Under the pieces are notes generated by a model, which was not told the origin of the DNA, ran no database searches, and worked only from the letters and a program-made list of their open reading frames with translations. Positions 47,228 through 62,228 of a stretch of 64,000 bases of DNA are shown piece after piece (the stretch's first letter is position 1; every line of letters starts with the position of its first letter). The DNA is taken from positions 3,505,820 to 3,569,819 of the forward strand of contig NC_092239.1 of assembly GCF_036320965.1 (NCBI RefSeq), in the 5' to 3' direction. Source of the stretch: Panulirus ornatus. Its lineage: Eukaryota > Arthropoda > Malacostraca > Decapoda > Palinuridae. The translations under genes and the position numbers were made by a program.

Positions 47228-47300
47228 GACCATGGATCAGACTGTATGGGTAAGGTCAAAGGCCAGGCCATCAAACCCAAGAGTCGCATTTCTTGCTTCC
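47228..47300. repeat. palindromic dispersed repeat, copy 3 (partial)
   Basis: GTATGGGTAAGGTCAAAGGC then CAGGCCATCAAACCCAAGAG, the right-arm text of the family. Confidence 0.5.
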
Positions 47301-47837
47301 CATCTAAGAACGGGTAGCAACATGCGGAAGTGCGTCACAGCACTGACATAAAGATTCGTTCATTGGCCCAGGGGAAGCCAATGGTGACAGGCTGGGGCAA
47401 AAAAAGCTTGGTTCACTGCCCGTAAAAGTAAATATACATCCAACCAAACATGTATGTATATAATGGGCAATGAATTCAACAAGTCAAGCTGCTTGGTTGT
47501 GAAGTTACAAACTTAGGTTCGTGGTTATATATCTACAAAAAAAAAAAAAAAAGCGTACATGTACCCAAACGCTATAAAAATGCACTCTTCTCAGTGGTAT
47601 GCCTCCAGCAATACAACACGTCTTCATGACGAACCTTAACGTCGCCAAAGTCTATAATTATCACGCCATGTCATACGCCCTGAGTAACGCCTCTGCACCA
47701 AGGGCAGGGCTTAGTGCTCATGACATGCATGTGGGTGCGTTGTCTTAATGGTTTCAGACAAATGTTTCGTTGCTCCAATTCGTTAACCTTTATACCAACC
47801 GTTAAGATGCGATAAACAGATAATGGTGAGAAAATAC

Positions 47838-48155
47838 TTTTTTTTTTTTTTTTTTTGCTTTGTCGCTGTCTCCCGCGTTTGCGAGGTAGCGCAAGGAAAC
47901 AGACGAAAGAAATGGCCCAACCCACCCCCATACACATGTATATACATACGTCCACACACGCAAATATACATACCTACACAGCTTTCCATGGTTTACCCCA
48001 GACGCTTCACATGCCCCGATTCAATCCACTGACAGCACGATAACCACGGTATACCACATCGCTCCAATTCACTATTCCTTGCCCTCCTTTCACCCTCCTG
48101 CATGTTCAGGCCCCGATCACACAAAATCTTTTTCACTCCATCTTTCCACCTCCAA
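47838..48155 (-). mobile_element. LINE family A, 3'-end fragment, short tail
   Basis: Complement of a poly(A) tail (T run 47838-47856), single tail module, short 3' UTR and the last 30 or so codons, cut at about 48155. Strongly 5'-truncated, close in sequence to the two best copies. Confidence 0.9.
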
Positions 48156-48296
48156 GAAATCTACAAATCAAATTTACGAAATAAAACGATCTTAACAAAA
48201 GAACTCTGAAAAATAAAAAGAACTCTACTGTTGCTGATCAAAACTAGTTTAAGCTACTACTACGGTAATGCAGGCCCCTCATCGTATGGTAGATGG

Positions 48297-48300
<4 letters not shown>

Positions 48301-48364
<64 letters not shown>
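48301..48364. repeat. (CT)n microsatellite
   Basis: 32 perfect CT units. Confidence 0.97.
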
Positions 48365-48368
<4 letters not shown>

Positions 48369-48575
48369 TAATAACCGAGTATAACATAATGCATCGTGGC
48401 CAAAGCCTTCTATGGTCATCGTTGGTAGGGCATCTCAAAAATAGGGGATAGCCTGACATGATCAAAGTCCAGCTTTGGGTGGGTTACACTATAGTCCGCA
48501 CTGGACACAAGCCCTGTGATAACCATTCTTGTGTTGCGGTATGAGTTTTACAATTGTATCACTCCCTCTCTTAAC

Positions 48576-48578
<3 letters not shown>

Positions 48579-48646
<68 letters not shown>
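48579..48646. repeat. (TA)n microsatellite
   Basis: About 34 perfect TA units. Confidence 0.97.
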
Positions 48647-48648
<2 letters not shown>

Positions 48649-48649
48649 C

Positions 48650-51600
48650 TTAACTCTTGAGCACATAGGTACACACACCACAGCTTAAGCCAGGTACAAC
48701 TTACCCTCTGCTAAGAGCATAATAACGGTAACACTCCCTACCAACTCCGCTACATGTATGTATCTTTAGGCCTAAAACAAAGCTAGACCAACTGATTAAA
48801 ATGAAACCACTTTTACATAATCTGATAAATCCACACCACCTGATTAAAAATAGCATTACCACTGTCTGATTGGTCAGTTAAGAATGATCCCATATGGGTG
48901 GAGGCTGATAATATTCATGGGACGTAAAAGCATTTATATCAATTAATATTCTGCTCCCAGAAGAGCCAAACCTCATCAATACCCAGAAGGGAAATTTGGG
49001 CCCGATATGTTCAACCCCTAGTAGTTATTTCTTCCTCCTAAACCCCTTCAACGGAAGAGCTTCGATCATGCAAGACGACGGTGTTATCCGAGCGATGGAT
49101 ATACAGTCGTACTCATGTGGCCGTTACTTTGCATCCCAAACTATTGTACCCTAGTGCTCACGAGGATGTCCTTACTCATCTCAATATTCTAACCGTTAAG
49201 AGCAGATCATGTGTAGGAGGACAAAAATTCACCAATGTAAAATGACGATTTACTTTATTTTTGGTGGATGTCTTCTACCTGCAAATCCGATAGAAATGAT
49301 TGCTCCTACTGTTGCGAAATACACAGCGCAGCAGAAGGCAAGGCAAGGCTTGAGAGGATGGTATACGTGGCAACGTGGCTAAGGTTACATAACTCTATTG
49401 GCTTAGTTATTTGGTACATTATCTGTTTAACTAACAATCTCGTGTCACATAATACGAATAAACCTAACCAACATACAAAACAGCAATGGAAATACTTATT
49501 TGTACTGTAAAAATTCTATTGGTTCTTAATTCTTTTTCAAAAGGCCTCAATATAACCCTTACAAGATTGGAATTCGTATCATTGCTTTTCCACTGTTGAT
49601 ACATATCACTGAAATCTCAATCGACAATTTAAAGGGACCCTGCAAGTGATCAACTTAATACATATAATATTCTACAGACAACACTATCAGGCAAATTCAA
49701 CCTTCTAATGGGAACAAAACACAACGGTACCCTAACTCTCCGGGAACACAAAAAAGTTAATGGTCAGAAACCGCTCTTGCCGAACTACTAGTCACTTGTA
49801 GGATGCAATCATTTTCTTAAACGACTTAAGCCACGTAATATTCGTCAAAATACTTTTCGTCACTTAGTTGCAGTTTCAGTTACTGATAAAAGTTGCATAA
49901 TAAGTGGCTGCTTCAAAGCTAACAAGTGTAGTTGATTAACTGCAGATAGTAACTGTCTGCTCCAATGATTCTACAATGTGAGAGTCTGTTTTACAGCTAC
50001 TTCTTCAAGATGTGGAGATTCAGATCATTCCCTGGCTGTATCCTGTATATCATTCCACATAAATTAACAAAAGAAGCGTCACTTGGCTTTGTACCGATAA
50101 TATAATTTACGAACATTTTACCAAACTTCAAATTTTGCCTAACATCAGGAAATCTGATATATTTACATTACCCACCGCTTTACCATGTCAAAAATACAGC
50201 TGCCAGGCTTTCATAACCCTAACGTATTAACCCATCTCGACTACCGTTGTCTACTTTTTTTTTTACCTATTTTACTTGAAAGTTATGCAACTTTACGCAT
50301 GTACATCATAGTAACTCATTCTAATAAACACTGTTCCTTTACAATGACTGGCAAACTTGCAAGGTTATACCTTATTTCTTTGAAGAATCTAATCAATATA
50401 CATACAGATATATAAAACCATATCAGTAACCCGTGTCAAGACTTAATTTTTCTAACAATCTTCCTAAAAAAATCAACAAACATAACACCATTACCAACTC
50501 TACAAATATATTTTCCCTAAGCACTCCCGTAAAATATGGCCCTTGGGGCAACGTCCTTCAGGAATTGTATAACAAACTCGGACTTAGCAACCTTTCCACG
50601 ACCTCCCTCCCATTCCCTCCTCACATCACCCAATCCTAGCGACTCTCTAAGCAACCCCTACCCCCTCTATCACCCAGTGACAAAAGAAGCAAACCAGAAA
50701 TAACCGGATTTAACCGCCCGGCGTTCCGTACCCTCCCAGCACAGGGCAGGATACCCAACCCCACCCCCACCCACCTACCAGCTCAGCATCAGTGTGGGAG
50801 GGAGGGTGGTTAAGTCTCCATCCACCCTGCTCCAATGAGAGTTGGTGGTTGGGTAGGGGAGAGCGGCTGCAGCGACATATGATATTGTGTCTGTAATGAA
50901 CTTGTTTGTACTGGTGTTAACAAGCAAGCTCACTCTAACTCGACACATATCACTATTCAGAAACAACCGCTTGTACTAGAGGAAAACCTACACACACACG
51001 CAGACATAGGGATACCTATCTCCAACCTAAGAGTACCTCCAACGACATTCTGCCAGCAGGCAAAGTTAGCCTGAAGGGCTAACAGCTCGTTTTAGTTGAT
51101 CAATAATATAGTGTTTTTAATGTTGCAGCCACACAATTTCCATAATCATCGACCACTGGATCATCTGGAACTACGCTAAATATAAAGCAAGATTTCCTTT
51201 GGACGTTTCTGTGCTCTACCATGCACGTTTCTCATTTCCGTTGGTGGTGGAAACGCTTTCAATCTTTCTCGCCAGCCTATATACAAATGATATATATGAT
51301 GTAATCCAAGGTACAGCTGGTGATTTTCACAAAAAAATGTCTCTTTAATCAAAGCTTTTAGAATACCTACAAGTACCTACGCAGAGATTCTACCATAAAG
51401 CATGGCTAACGAGGCGAAAGATTCAAGATCAATACATTTAATTTTCATTTCAAAAGTTCCAAGTCAAATATAATTTGCATACTTCTAAAAACAGAGTAAA
51501 AAAAACTAACAGCAGGATACACATTCAACTAACGGTATATAACTTTCAACGTAAAACAACCGAAAATTTAGCTACAAAATCTTACTTAAAAGCACTTCAT

Positions 51601-52300
51601 GATCTAGCAAGAAAATCCAAGAAAATAGAATCATGAACCTGCTTGGCAAAGAGAGAGGCTGTGTGTGCGATCATCGACTTTTATAAATATGGACACAACT
51701 ACAATAAAAGCAACTTCACATGCGATATGCGAAGCTAGCAGGAAGGTGCTCACGCCTCAAGGAACTGGCTGTCATGACTGATATCGCAAAGGCGAACTCA
51801 AATGGAACGACCTAGCCAAGGTCTTCATTATCGAATCATCGTTTGTCATAAATTTTATAAAACGAACTCGAGACAAATTTGCCGTCCCAGCCTCTCCGTT
51901 AACGACTAACATCACAATAATGTTGGACATCAAGATGAACAGTTCACTGGCAGATATCCAGACATCATGGATCAATACACACATATACACACACAAAACT
52001 TTTGCTCTGCAGCGATGAATTACAACAATGCCAAAGCACGTTTGTTGATTCCAAAAGCTCCTCGGGTAAGAAAAAAAAAAGTGCGTTCCTTCCACCCGAC
52101 TCACCTGTATCAACAGGAAATGACATACAGCTCAGGTCAACCTATAAAGGAACTTCATAAGCATGTCTTACATCCGAAGTGGCGTAGCGAAAAGTGAAAG
52201 GCAATGTATCTGCTTGCTCTACTTCTGGCAACAACTACAATGTACCGGAAGCTTCTGCTTTCTGCGCATAATAATTCTATAAAGTTTGTACTCCCACGTT
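48650..52300. other. long non-coding stretch, no gene supported
   Basis: Moderately A/T-rich and nearly free of LINE sequence. A GC-richer patch at about 50640-50860 and short frames show nothing recognisable. It could be an intron of a minus-strand gene. Confidence 0.4.
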
Positions 52301-52301
52301 A

Positions 52302-52500
52302 ATGCCAAGGAGTTCCAAAGCTGTTGCCTTGCGGTCAAAAGGCGTAAGTCGACACGTGGGCCCGGAGAACTGCACCCCAGCCATGGATGGAGGCGGTCAC
52401 GGGAGGAACGTCTGGTGGAAATTTCCGAAGCCGCCGGCTGGCGACACTCGCTGCCGCCTCGCCCTCCGCTCCCATGGAACTAGTAGACCCAAGCGCTAGC
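52302..52500. other. GC-rich island of unknown role
   Basis: Open in several frames on both strands. On the plus strand ATG at 52302 begins a short frame ending at a GTAAGT donor (52344); on the minus strand a 47-codon frame starts MGAEGEAAASVASRRLRKF. Neither has a partner exon or family. Confidence 0.25.
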
Positions 52501-52558
52501 GGGGAATAATCTTTAATAAGAGACTATAAAATGTCATGGCTGTAGAGTCCTCTTCGCA

Positions 52559-54280
<1,722 letters not shown>

Positions 54281-55100
54281 AGTAAGAATTACTGATAAAT
54301 AATCATGAAGCAACAATTGATCCTCAATATACTTCCTTCTTTCATGGAACAGCGAAACTAAACAGTTGACTTAATTCTTTCGTCTTTATACCCAAAACCC
54401 TTCTAAGTCCGTGGCCCCCTTGTTGTTCAAGCCCGAGCTGTGTGTGTGTGTGTAATCGTGAACTATAATCTATCAATTAAGGCTAAATTCACAACCTATG
54501 TTGAATGCTGAGTTGCTTTAAAGACACCCGGTATAAATACATCCACAGAAAGGAAATCAGAACTTACTGGCTTCCATACGCGTCTGCTAAACTTGGCTGA
54601 AAAAAAAAAAAAAATGAATGCTGGCTTCCCTACCTATAAGTATGAATCTGCTAAATTTGGAAGAAAACAAGTACGTTAAACAACCACACAAAATCTAACA
54701 AGTCTTCTTAGAAACAAAACATCAGTTCACCCATTTGAACAGGGGGTTCCTACCATCTTTCAACAGAGGAGCCAGCGACCCAAAACTTTGATGTTAGTGT
54801 ACAAGAAATTATTAAAGTGACCCTCCCTCCTCATCCAGGTACCTACTTCCACATGCTACCAAAACAAAAATTCGAATTCTTCCAACACAAGAGAGAAATA
54901 AACAATCAATACATGTTGGGGTTGCAATGCTTAAAAATACATGTCTGCTTTATGCTTCACGTTTGCTGGGACAGTAACCCGTCGAAAGTAACCACTTACT
55001 CAGTTCTCTCTCGAATGCTAACTGATGATAGAAGCGATACCTAGTTGGCTATGAATCGTTCCTAATGTACCACGCTAACGATCATTCTAACAACCCCTTG
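54281..55100. other. non-coding interval
   Basis: A short GT run near 54440 and a poly(A) run near 54600; nothing else recognised. Confidence 0.4.
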
Positions 55101-55190
55101 GAGCACGACGGCACGATCCTTAAATATTGATGGCCTGGCCTCTGATGTGACCCTTAGATTCCCAATCAAACTTAAAAGGTCGTTCTGTCG
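55101..55190. repeat. palindromic dispersed repeat, copy 4
   Basis: GAGCACGACGGCACGATCCT, then GATGGCCTGGCCTCTGATGT and GACCCTTAGATTCCC near the centre. AAAAGGTCGTTCTGTC forms the right end. Confidence 0.6.
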
Positions 55191-55620
55191 GGAGGCTCAG
55201 AAGATTAAGGATATACATCAAGAAAATTACGTGCTCATTGTTTCTTGCAGAAATAAAGAACATTCACTTAAAGCACTCTATGACGTTCATTCTTGCCCAG
55301 TGTTTCTTGAAGAACTGAAGAACGTTCACTAAAAGTGCACCATGCGGTTCACTGACAACATCCTTAGATGCTTTCACGGAAAACATGTGATGATATAGAA
55401 CCCGGTGACCTTCACCTTTAACCTCTTGAGCAACAGTGTTCTAGGCTCCATCCGCACAAAGTTAATATTTTCCACCCAGAGCGGGAAAAAGACAAATAAT
55501 TGCAAACAATCATATCTTTGATTCTAGATCTGATGATATAGGCAGGTATATTGTATGAATAATGATTTGATAAACGCATAGAGAGCATAAACAAACAAGT
55601 TCATACACAGTGTACAACCT

Positions 55621-55710
55621 TGACCCTTAAGGACGACGGTACGATCCTTGGGTATGATAGAATGGCCTGGACCTGACACTAGGCTATGACCAAAGACCAA
55701 GAGTCGTTAC
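55621..55710. repeat. palindromic dispersed repeat, copy 5
   Basis: ACGACGGTACGATCCTTGGG, TATGATAGAATGGCCTGGAC, then AAAGACCAAGAGTCGTTAC on the right. Starts ACCCTTAAGGACGACGG, so part of a neighbouring unit may be present. Confidence 0.65.
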
Positions 55711-57930
55711 TTTTGACTTAATATAGATGAAGTATAGGCGTGTGGGATTCAGTCAACCAGTATTTTGGAAATCTAATCCATCACACTAAGCCCAACTGAC
55801 ATCTAATATTACAAAAATTATCTGTAAAATCACAAAAGATTACGGTTAGACGAACGAAAGCACTAAAGGTATAAGAGTTCACCTGACCGGCTAGATGAGA
55901 TGTGCGTCTAAACCAGTACTTTTGAAAACCAAACGGTTCATTCACTCACTGGAAGGTACAAATTCATGCCTTTTTCAGACTTCACAGGCCAGGGAAAACC
56001 ATTTTCTTTTTTTCTTCATACTGACATAGAGAATACGAGTATTATCAGCCTTAATTCATAATAAAACTTACAATAGTTGCGTTACACAAATAAATCAAAA
56101 TGAAGAACTGCTCTTCAGTCGAAATTCTGAGAAAACAAATTCTACGGGTTTTCCCGATTTTCATGAGAATATCTTTACGAAAATAATGACATTCAGACGT
56201 CTGCTGCCACAAGGTAATAAACTATGAGGGCAGCAGCACCAACAAACAAAAGTACGACGTGCCTGAGTCACCCTCAACAGAGTCTGAAGCCGCCCTAACA
56301 CTTGCCTTGTCGGTTGTTGTATTCTCGACACCAATCGTGTCTTCTACGCCTCCACTACAAGCTGTGTGTGCTGCATCCAAAGACCCCAGTAATTATGCAG
56401 TATACCACCACCACCGCTAGCCATGTCCTGTACACCCTCAACACTCCTCAACACTCACCCGCCGTCTCTCCTACATCGCTTTCACCACTAACTACAAATT
56501 CTGGACACCAGCAACGAAGAAAAAATACCGATAATGAAACATTCCTTTTAAAATATACTCTTAACCTCCAAACCTGCCCTGTGCTTTGAATACCAGGTTA
56601 CTCGTTCAGTCATCTCCCTTCCAATGCATCGGGCCCAGGATGCGGGTGAGGGTGGAGGAGAGGGGAAGGGAGTTTAGCAACAAGCCCACTGTGCCATTGC
56701 GTCAGTCCAGTTATAAACACCCATGACTTCCCGGACGAGTGATGTCCGAGCACGCACTGCATCACACCATACACACAAACGAAGTTACATTCCTACCTAC
56801 ATCTGACGCATTTGCCTACCTCGTTTTAGCCCTCCCACAACGCTGAACTGTTCGATTTACCAAATGCCGTGCCTGGAAATCTGGTTATTGCTCCATTACT
56901 TACCATTCTGAAACGAAATATTTCTAAAAATCAAGTTTTAAATGAAATTCATAACATAAGCGCTTAAACAGAAAAAAAAAAGTTCCTTGGCAACATCTAA
57001 CCTCATGATCATACAAGATGGTGAATAAGTTGCTTTACCGAGAACAAGGTATTACACTAATTAAGAATATAAATCCATAAAACAAGGAAATATGTACAGA
57101 ATTCAGCAATGAACAAATATACGTTTTACACACATATTAAATACACTGTTCATGGCAAAGCAACTTAAGCGCCAGTACAGAAACGAAGGAGCAACAGACT
57201 TTTAAACACACTAATAATGGAATGAAGTGCGCATGCGTAGCCAAAGCTTTCGTCTTCTCAAGGAAAGTAAACTTAGCACCACAAAAAAAGTGGTAAAAAT
57301 AACTTGTTTTTGTAGTGAAGCGCTGTGGTTTTTGCGATGAAACTAAAACTGCAGTAAATATACAAAATTACATGGTTCCCTGACTTTTCACAAGCGTCCA
57401 ATATGCATCTGGTCAGGATAGATCAGGCTACCAACAGCGTCGAGCACCAAACGAAAGCATGACCAATGTCTCTGCACTACGATTGTCATAATCCAGCAAA
57501 GTTTTACGCTGAAATCTGCCAAAATCAATAGAATCGGAGAGATAAAACCACTTAACTAACAGGTTAAAGTCAAAAGTCCCTCATACTAATTATAAAATAA
57601 TTGTTAATTACTTCAATGTCAAAATATTCACCCTACACGTGAGTGTTGATAGAAGAGATTACAATACCTGCCTCACAATAGTATCCAATGTTGTTCCCTT
57701 ACTCCATCTTTCCAACCAAATCCAAGTTTCTTCTCTGCCATTTCTAACTAAAAAGCCTTCAAATTCTTGTACTCAGCATCGCAGGACAAAACAACTAAGT
57801 TCCACTGACCTTGAGTCCATATCTAGAGAGAGTTCTCTAAACATCACACCACCAAACGGAATCATAGTCGTTACGTAAACCGACCTAGTTACACAGTACG
57901 TCCGCCAACCACATGCGTAACACCAACGTG
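55711..57930. other. non-coding interval, no gene supported
   Basis: Short frames near 56302 and 57639 show no protein-like features; a GC-richer patch lies at about 56600-56770. Confidence 0.4.
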
Positions 57931-58069
57931 ATCCCTGGCTAGGCTACTGCCCTGAAGGGTGACATCCAAAATAACCATATCAAGCTGGAAACCACTAGCG
58001 ATCGTGCGAAAAAAGCGGTCTTAAACTGGTTTCCACGTAAGCTCGGACCACCACATAGGACCGTTTTGC

Positions 58070-58350
58070 ACGTCGTCTGCAACCATGAGGCGGCTGGCCT
58101 CACCAACCACCATCCTACCACCTCCCCCCCCCCCCAAAGCATACTCACCAACCAAACACAAACGCCATGCAATTTATTCGTGCAAATACACACACACACA
58201 CACACACACACACGTCGTCTGCAACCATGAGGCAGCTGGCCTCACCAGCCACCATCCTACCCTCCCCCCAAAGCATACTCACCACCCAAACACAACGCCA
58301 TGCAACTTATTCGTGTACGCGCGCGCGCGCACACACACACACACACACCT
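58070..58350. repeat. 141-bp tandem duplication carrying AC/CG microsatellites
   Basis: CACGTCGTCTGCAACCATGA starts at 58070 and again at 58211. Each unit carries a poly-C stretch, AAAGCATACTCACCA and an AC array (58188-58213 and 58330-58348); the second also has a CG run at 58317-58330. Confidence 0.9.
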
Positions 58351-58597
58351 TGCATTTGACCTTCAGAGATATGGTTTCTTGTGACCAACTGGCTGGCTAC
58401 CCCTTGCACCGCAACTACAGTCGCCCAACTGATGGGTTAAGGTGACGAAACTGACGACTCCTTGCACAGGTCCACGCCCCGAACGAATTAAGTGTCAGCA
58501 CTGAAGCTGTTGGGGATGCTCCCCCCCTCCCCCACCCTGTTCAACCAGTCAAACACAATGGTATGATTCTTGAAAATGATGTCATCATCATTTATCA

Positions 58598-58700
58598 CGG
58601 ATGTACAACCCTTGAGTAGGATGGCGGGACTTTTGACCTTTTCCGGAAGGGTCAGGCGAAAAAGGTCACTATCATTCCATCTATGGGTCGTACTTTCGTG
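58598..58700. repeat. palindromic dispersed repeat, copy 6
   Basis: ACAACCCTTGAGTAGGATGG ... TTTTGACCTTTTCCGG then AAGGGTCAGGCGAAAAAGGT ... ATGGGTCGTA. The two arms face each other across TTCCGGAA. Confidence 0.65.
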
Positions 58701-59112
58701 CGCATGGGGTCAAATCTACACATATCAAAGCAACAATGCTGACCTATTACTACCTATGCATGCAATGCTACATTGGAAGTATAACGAACAATACAAAAAT
58801 CTCTTCGAATCGGACTTTTCACTTAAAAAAAAAAAAGCTACGCTTGGTAACTGTCTTAACTTTTCTGGTTCGACTGCCAGAGCCAAAGCTATGGAACTGT
58901 AACTCTGAAACCAACTCTTCACGAAGCTGGAGTAAAAGAAAAAAAGAAAAGAAAAGCTGACAAACAACTGGCTGGGCTTCGTTTCAACGCTTAATTTCCT
59001 CGGCTAGATCTCAGACATCTTGACCACGGCAAATATTAAGTATAATAATGTCAGTTACTTAATCGATAAGTCCGTAAAGTACTTCACCATATCGCTTCAT
59101 TGCTGATTCATC

Positions 59113-59292
59113 CTACGTTGTCGAGTAAACATAAACGGTATCCATATACATAAACAACTACGCTGTCGAGTAAACATAACTGGTATCCATATACATAAAC
59201 GACTACGCTGTCGAGTAAACAAAACCGGTATCCATAAACATAAACGACTACGCTGTCAAGTAAACATAATCGGCATCCATATGCTAAACAAT
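59113..59292. repeat. 45-bp tandem repeat, four copies
   Basis: CTACG(C/T)TGTCGAGTAAACA and GGTATCCATATACATAAAC recur at 59113, 59158, 59203 and 59248, exactly 45 bp apart; the last copy is more diverged. Confidence 0.93.
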
Positions 59293-59654
59293 CACAAACT
59301 CGACAAAGGTGAGCTATGGATATTCAACTCTCCTAATTTGACCTTCAAACACTGTGGCGTCTCCATACTACCCGCACTACTATCAGTTCTCATTCTGTGA
59401 CACAGATATCACAATAAGTATGTGTTCCCGGGAGCTGCCTCCTTTGGTACCCACCCACTTGGCTAACCATTACCGTTGTAGCCATGGACCACGGATCATC
59501 GATGGCTAGGCACGCCACTGCGTCACAAGGTTACCGCGAGGCCGTTGACGTCACCTATCCAACCCCGGAATCTCATTACTTATAATCTTCACCTTCAAAG
59601 CTTAGCCAAAACAAGTGCTCTTGAACACATACAAGTAACTCCAGACTGAAAATA

Positions 59655-60432
59655 ACAATGCCCAGTGCATCTCCACTGGCGATTCTCGCGACTCTGCCAC
59701 TGGGAGGGCAGGCAGTGTGCCACTGTGATCCACCCCAATGGTAATATAGAAAAATGTTACAATAAACAATTGGGTATCTACTCTACAAACCGAATAGTTC
59801 GCCATACTTATCGCTCTTGAACAGGTAGAAATCACTGCCACAGACAGTTTAATTATCTCCGATTCTTTATCTTCACTACTTGCCCTTAACACCCTGAGAT
59901 CAGAATGTAACATGCTCGTATCTGATGCCAGAAACAAATAACTGTTGTTCAAGGAATTCAAATCAAATTGTTGATTCCCTCACATACAGGCCTCCGTGAG
60001 CATGACAAAGCTAATGTTGAAAACATCACTGGGTTGTCAATTAGAAGCCTCAAAACTGTAATTAGAAAGGCACCAACTGACCTCTTTGAAGCATGAAAAG
60101 TTAAGATAAGCACAAGAGAAACATTTTCCATCACATTGACATGTGTAAAGTAAAACATGTATAAGGAGAAAATAATAAGACCAGCAGGTTACGATGTTGT
60201 AACTAGTAGAATAAGGTTAGGCTATACGTACTATCGGCGCTTTGGCCTATCTGGAGATGTTCATCGTATGAATTGCAAAGTTTGTGGTCTAAGATCTGGA
60301 CACAAACTAGAGCACTATGTCTTAGAATGTGAAAAAATAAGAGCTTTCTAAGGATTTATCTAAACAAACGCTGCAAGAAATATTACAACGCCTTATTGTT
60401 AATAACAGGATACCTGAAATTTTAAGTATGTA
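59655..60432 (+). mobile_element. LINE remnant with RNase H and C-terminal zinc knuckle (family B)
   Basis: Near 59670-59720 a frame reads TGDSRDSATGRAGS, the first strand of a retroelement RNase H. Near 59840 TDSLIISDSLSSLLAL matches the later IxSDSLSAL motif. At 60157-60351 a frame ends CKVCGLRSGHKLEHYVLECE, the CxxC...H....C tail of jockey/I-type elements, followed by NRIPEILSM-like wording at about 60405-60430. Stops interrupt it. Confidence 0.75.
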
Positions 60433-61540
60433 ATGAAATACGTTATGAACTGTAACATCCTATATAATATCAACCCACTGGGGTCTGACTAAGACCCTTG
60501 GTGACCCCTGTAATCCTTGTGGGCTACAGCTCACTACTATGAGCATGGAGTGCACGATAATTCTGCCGAGGATAACGGTACAAATCAATCGTTGGCAACT
60601 AGTGGGTGGCAGCACCTTTCTTTCCGTGTCGCTGAGCCCCGGAGCGGTGCGTACGTTCCAACATCTTTCCTGTTATCTACAAACATGTTTTTATTTCTTT
60701 CTTTTTTAAATATAAGGCAAGCTAGCAACTTCCTCACAGACTCCATGAATACTATAACCCATTTTTGCTTTTATTCTTTTACACCTTGAGAACGAAGACA
60801 CAAACTCGAGTTTTTACATGTTCGAATCGACTTAAACGTAATTCGTTACCACTAACACTTCAAAAGAAAATCGACAAAATAAAAAGTGCCCTCCAAAAAA
60901 CACTATTTATTCAAATACCTTAAATCAGGAAAAAAAAAATCGTTTAAAATCGACTCAATCAATCCACATACCCTTGCCTCAAATCTCTGCGACCTTGTCT
61001 TCTAAAAGTCTGACAATTAAGAAAGATTACTCCTGTGATACATACTTGTATAAATGGTTTATTATTCGCGCATAAATCCCAACAGCCTAATCTGATGCTC
61101 CAACTTTCGTCGTACCGTCGTGTTCGATGCAGCGTTTTCACACAGGTGCACATTTAAGAGCTGATGATGTACAGTGTCATTCGTAGTAACTCATTCTATT
61201 TTTACAAACAAGCTACAGAACTCCGGATGTACTTCCTGAGAAAGAGCTTGGCTTGCCACTTATATATATCAAAACACCAACTATCCGAGCTTACAGCTCG
61301 AGATATTGTCAACCACTCAACATGCAAGCTATATAGCTTACAAGGAGCTAACAGTAACTCGTTGGCTAAATCGCTTACTGTACAGGTTATAATATACCCG
61401 TTCACGACGCAATATGATTTACAAAAGCGAACATCAACTTTAAGCGATATGCTTTAAAACACGATTTCCTGTCAACAATTCGTAGTACAAATTATACAAC
61501 TTACAGTTAACAACTAGATGTACACACTAACAGCCACCTG
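60433..61540. other. non-coding interval
   Basis: No exon, LINE or tRNA seen; a tail of the preceding LINE may extend to about 60.5 kb. Confidence 0.4.
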
Positions 61541-61542
61541 TT

Positions 61543-61547
61543 AAAAA

Positions 61548-61596
<49 letters not shown>
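61543..61596. repeat. poly(A) run followed by (AT)n
   Basis: About 14 A then about 20 AT units. Confidence 0.95.
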
Positions 61597-61602
<6 letters not shown>

Positions 61603-62154
61603 GCAGAACTCTGTTTAAGCTAACTAAATACAGCTATGTAGCTGACAACCAGAGCTGACGGTAAACTACAGTACAAACTTCACTGTTCACAACGCAATGG
61701 CTAAATTGCTTAAGGCTCACACCAGTAACAACACATTGAAAATTAAAGATGGAGTTTTGTTCTGAATTATCAGAATCACGGAGAATGATACATAAAAGCC
61801 TCACACTCACAACGATAATTCTAAGGAAAAAGTGATACTGGTACGACACTTTAAAAAACTAGATTTATGATAAAAATGAATTTCTCAAAAGAGTCCCTCA
61901 TTCATATTCTTTCTTCTCCATAACCAGTCATCGAATGTTTCCAAGTAACTTAAAATAAAAGTGATACGCTAATGAATGAAAATATTCCTCAAGGGTAGTC
62001 TGGCTAAGCACGCTCCAGACACTTGGTAACAACATTAACCAAGATACCGTGAAACAAGTTACTGCAAAGTTCTGACTCTTCACAATTCTGTAAACTGAAA
62101 AAACACGAAAGTTTTATTAAAAGTCTTACATATAGACAAACTCAATCGCGCAGA

Positions 62155-62156
<2 letters not shown>

Positions 62157-62224
<68 letters not shown>
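62157..62224. repeat. (AT)n microsatellite
   Basis: About 34 perfect AT units. Confidence 0.97.

Positions 62225-62228
<4 letters not shown>

Noticed and set aside
52302..52343. Short plus-strand coding exon starting MPRSSKAVALRSKG before a GTAAGT donor
   Set aside because: No downstream partner exon was found and a TATA-like site sits too close to the ATG.
59548..59560. Full CRE-like TGACGTCA near 59548
   Set aside because: A single 8-bp match with no gene start nearby is not enough to call a regulatory site.
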